DNA of 43,243 bases. Source: Akkermansiaceae bacterium. GTDB taxonomy: Bacteria; Verrucomicrobiota; Verrucomicrobiia; Verrucomicrobiales; Akkermansiaceae. The notes beneath the pieces were generated by a model, which had not been told where the DNA came from, ran no database searches, and was given only the letters and a program-made list of their open reading frames with translations. Below are positions 42,635 through 43,243 of the stretch, piece by piece (position 1 is the first letter of the stretch; each line of letters opens with the position of its first letter). A program made the translations under genes and the position numbers. The stretch spans positions 1-43,243 of the forward strand of contig CAIKHZ010000099.1 in assembly GCA_903827375.1 (NCBI GenBank), in the 5' to 3' direction.

Positions 42635-43110
42635 GAGGGTAAAACGAAGGGGCAGTTTCCGAAATGGATTGTAGCGGCGCGTCTATGACCGCCGATGCCC
42701 ATGAGATGCGCTAGAAAAGGCCGCCAGACGGCCGCCCTCCCTCTGCGCATCGGCCATGGTGGCGGTGGCCACCTCTCCTTGATCTCTGTGGTTTGGGTTG
42801 ATTCCTGCGCGTCAGCGACGAACATCAGAACCTTGCTTGGCGGCTGCGATGCTGGCGTAGCCTCGGTGTCCAACACTCATGGAGCGCGCTTTCAGCCCTC
42901 GATAACTTCGGTTTGATCTCGCCCTAGGGCGATGCCCCGAGCTGGCATATTGCCGGACCGTTGGTCCACCCGAGGAACATGCCCCGGGAACGCCGAGCCC
43001 CAGATCGGAGAGAACCCGCTTTGCAGGCCAAGTTCCTCAATTTTCCACACCCTCAGCCAGTGCCGGGGTCAGGAAGTCAGAGCTTTGCGATAGGCGAAGC
43101 TGACTGCGGG
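42635..43110. repeat. Repeat-like intergenic DNA with several inverted repeats
   Basis: 476 bases with no convincing gene. Its text includes a 14-bp perfect palindrome, TCGCCCTAGGGCGA (42919-42932), a GGACC/GGTCC hairpin (about 42956-42968) and GC-rich hairpins near 42715-42770 built on GGCCGCC and GGCGGTGGCC. The texture resembles dispersed intergenic elements common in Verrucomicrobial and Planctomycete genomes; no second copy exists in this window, so the repeat nature is inference. Confidence 0.4.
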
Positions 43111-43243
43111 TTACTTCGGTAAGAGATCCGGACCAGTGCCCTCGGGGCTCAGTTTTCCCTCAGGTTTTCCCTCAGGTTTTCCCTCAGGTTTTCGCTCGGG
43201 ATGAGGAAATTCGGTAGTATCGATCTTGCCGTCCTTGTTGCGG
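43111..43243 (-). CDS. EF-hand protein, C-terminal end only
   Basis: The minus strand is open from the right edge to a TAA at 43111, giving the last 43 residues of a protein that begins outside the window. They start with NKDGKIDTTEF, matching positions 3 to 13 of an EF-hand calcium loop (N, D, G, I and the final E in place), then KPEG repeated three times, encoded by three near-identical 12-base units at about 43153-43192, then GTGPDLLPK. Likely a small exported calcium-binding protein, common in this phylum. Confidence 0.65.
   Translation of the reverse strand, partial: RNKDGKIDTTEFPHPERKPEGKPEGKPEGKLSPEGTGPDLLPK

Overview
The window looks like a Verrucomicrobiota chromosome, probably class Verrucomicrobiia. 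This is inferred from gene content, not from a search. The clues are many signal-peptide-bearing glycan-active enzymes (GH116, a GH95-like six-hairpin enzyme, SGNH and sialate-O-acetylesterase-type esterases), a discoidin/PD40/dihaem protein of the type common in Planctomycetes and Verrucomicrobia, a DUF6786-like protein, poor Shine-Dalgarno signals and moderately high GC. No rRNA, CRISPR array or transposase was seen.

Layout. (1) 1-5.8 kb is accessory DNA ending at a tRNA-Leu gene. It holds a secreted protein running off the left edge, a metallopeptidase-like gene that seems to have lost its 5' end, a C-terminally truncated SNF2 helicase resembling DISARM DrmD, a small helix-turn-helix gene and the tRNA, whose anticodon reads AAG. 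(2) 5.9-10.3 kb is a three-gene ABC importer of the ferric-iron (Fbp/Afu) type. (3) 10.5-21.2 kb is mostly housekeeping: a small conserved unknown, sufT, a low-molecular-weight phosphatase, trmD, a shortened uvrA, trpF, a TatD nuclease, a LysM lipoprotein, a thioredoxin-like protein, a BlaI-type regulator fused to a histone-H1-like tail, and an aspartate/aromatic aminotransferase. (4) 21.2-29.4 kb has a lipoprotein, a pterin dehydratase, the dihaem discoidin protein, two esterases and a GH95-like enzyme, which together suggest breakdown of acetylated glycans. (5) 29.8-30.8 kb is a RES/Xre toxin-antitoxin pair. (6) 30.9-35.8 kb has an LDH2-type dehydrogenase, then on the minus strand an SGNH esterase, an acetyl-CoA hydrolase-GNAT fusion and an overlapping HDAC-like deacetylase. 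(7) 36-42.6 kb has a Tat-exported GH116 enzyme, coaX, an aldo/keto reductase and a DUF6786-like secreted protein. (8) The last 0.6 kb is repeat-like intergenic DNA and the 3' end of an EF-hand protein.

The most unusual items are: the BlaI-histone-tail fusion; the GNAT/HDAC operon, whose CoA-transferase domain has Gly where the catalytic Glu is expected; the A34 tRNA-Leu; the UvrA without its insertion domain; and the scar joining the DrmD-like helicase to a headless metallopeptidase. All family assignments come from motif reading by eye; no database search was possible.
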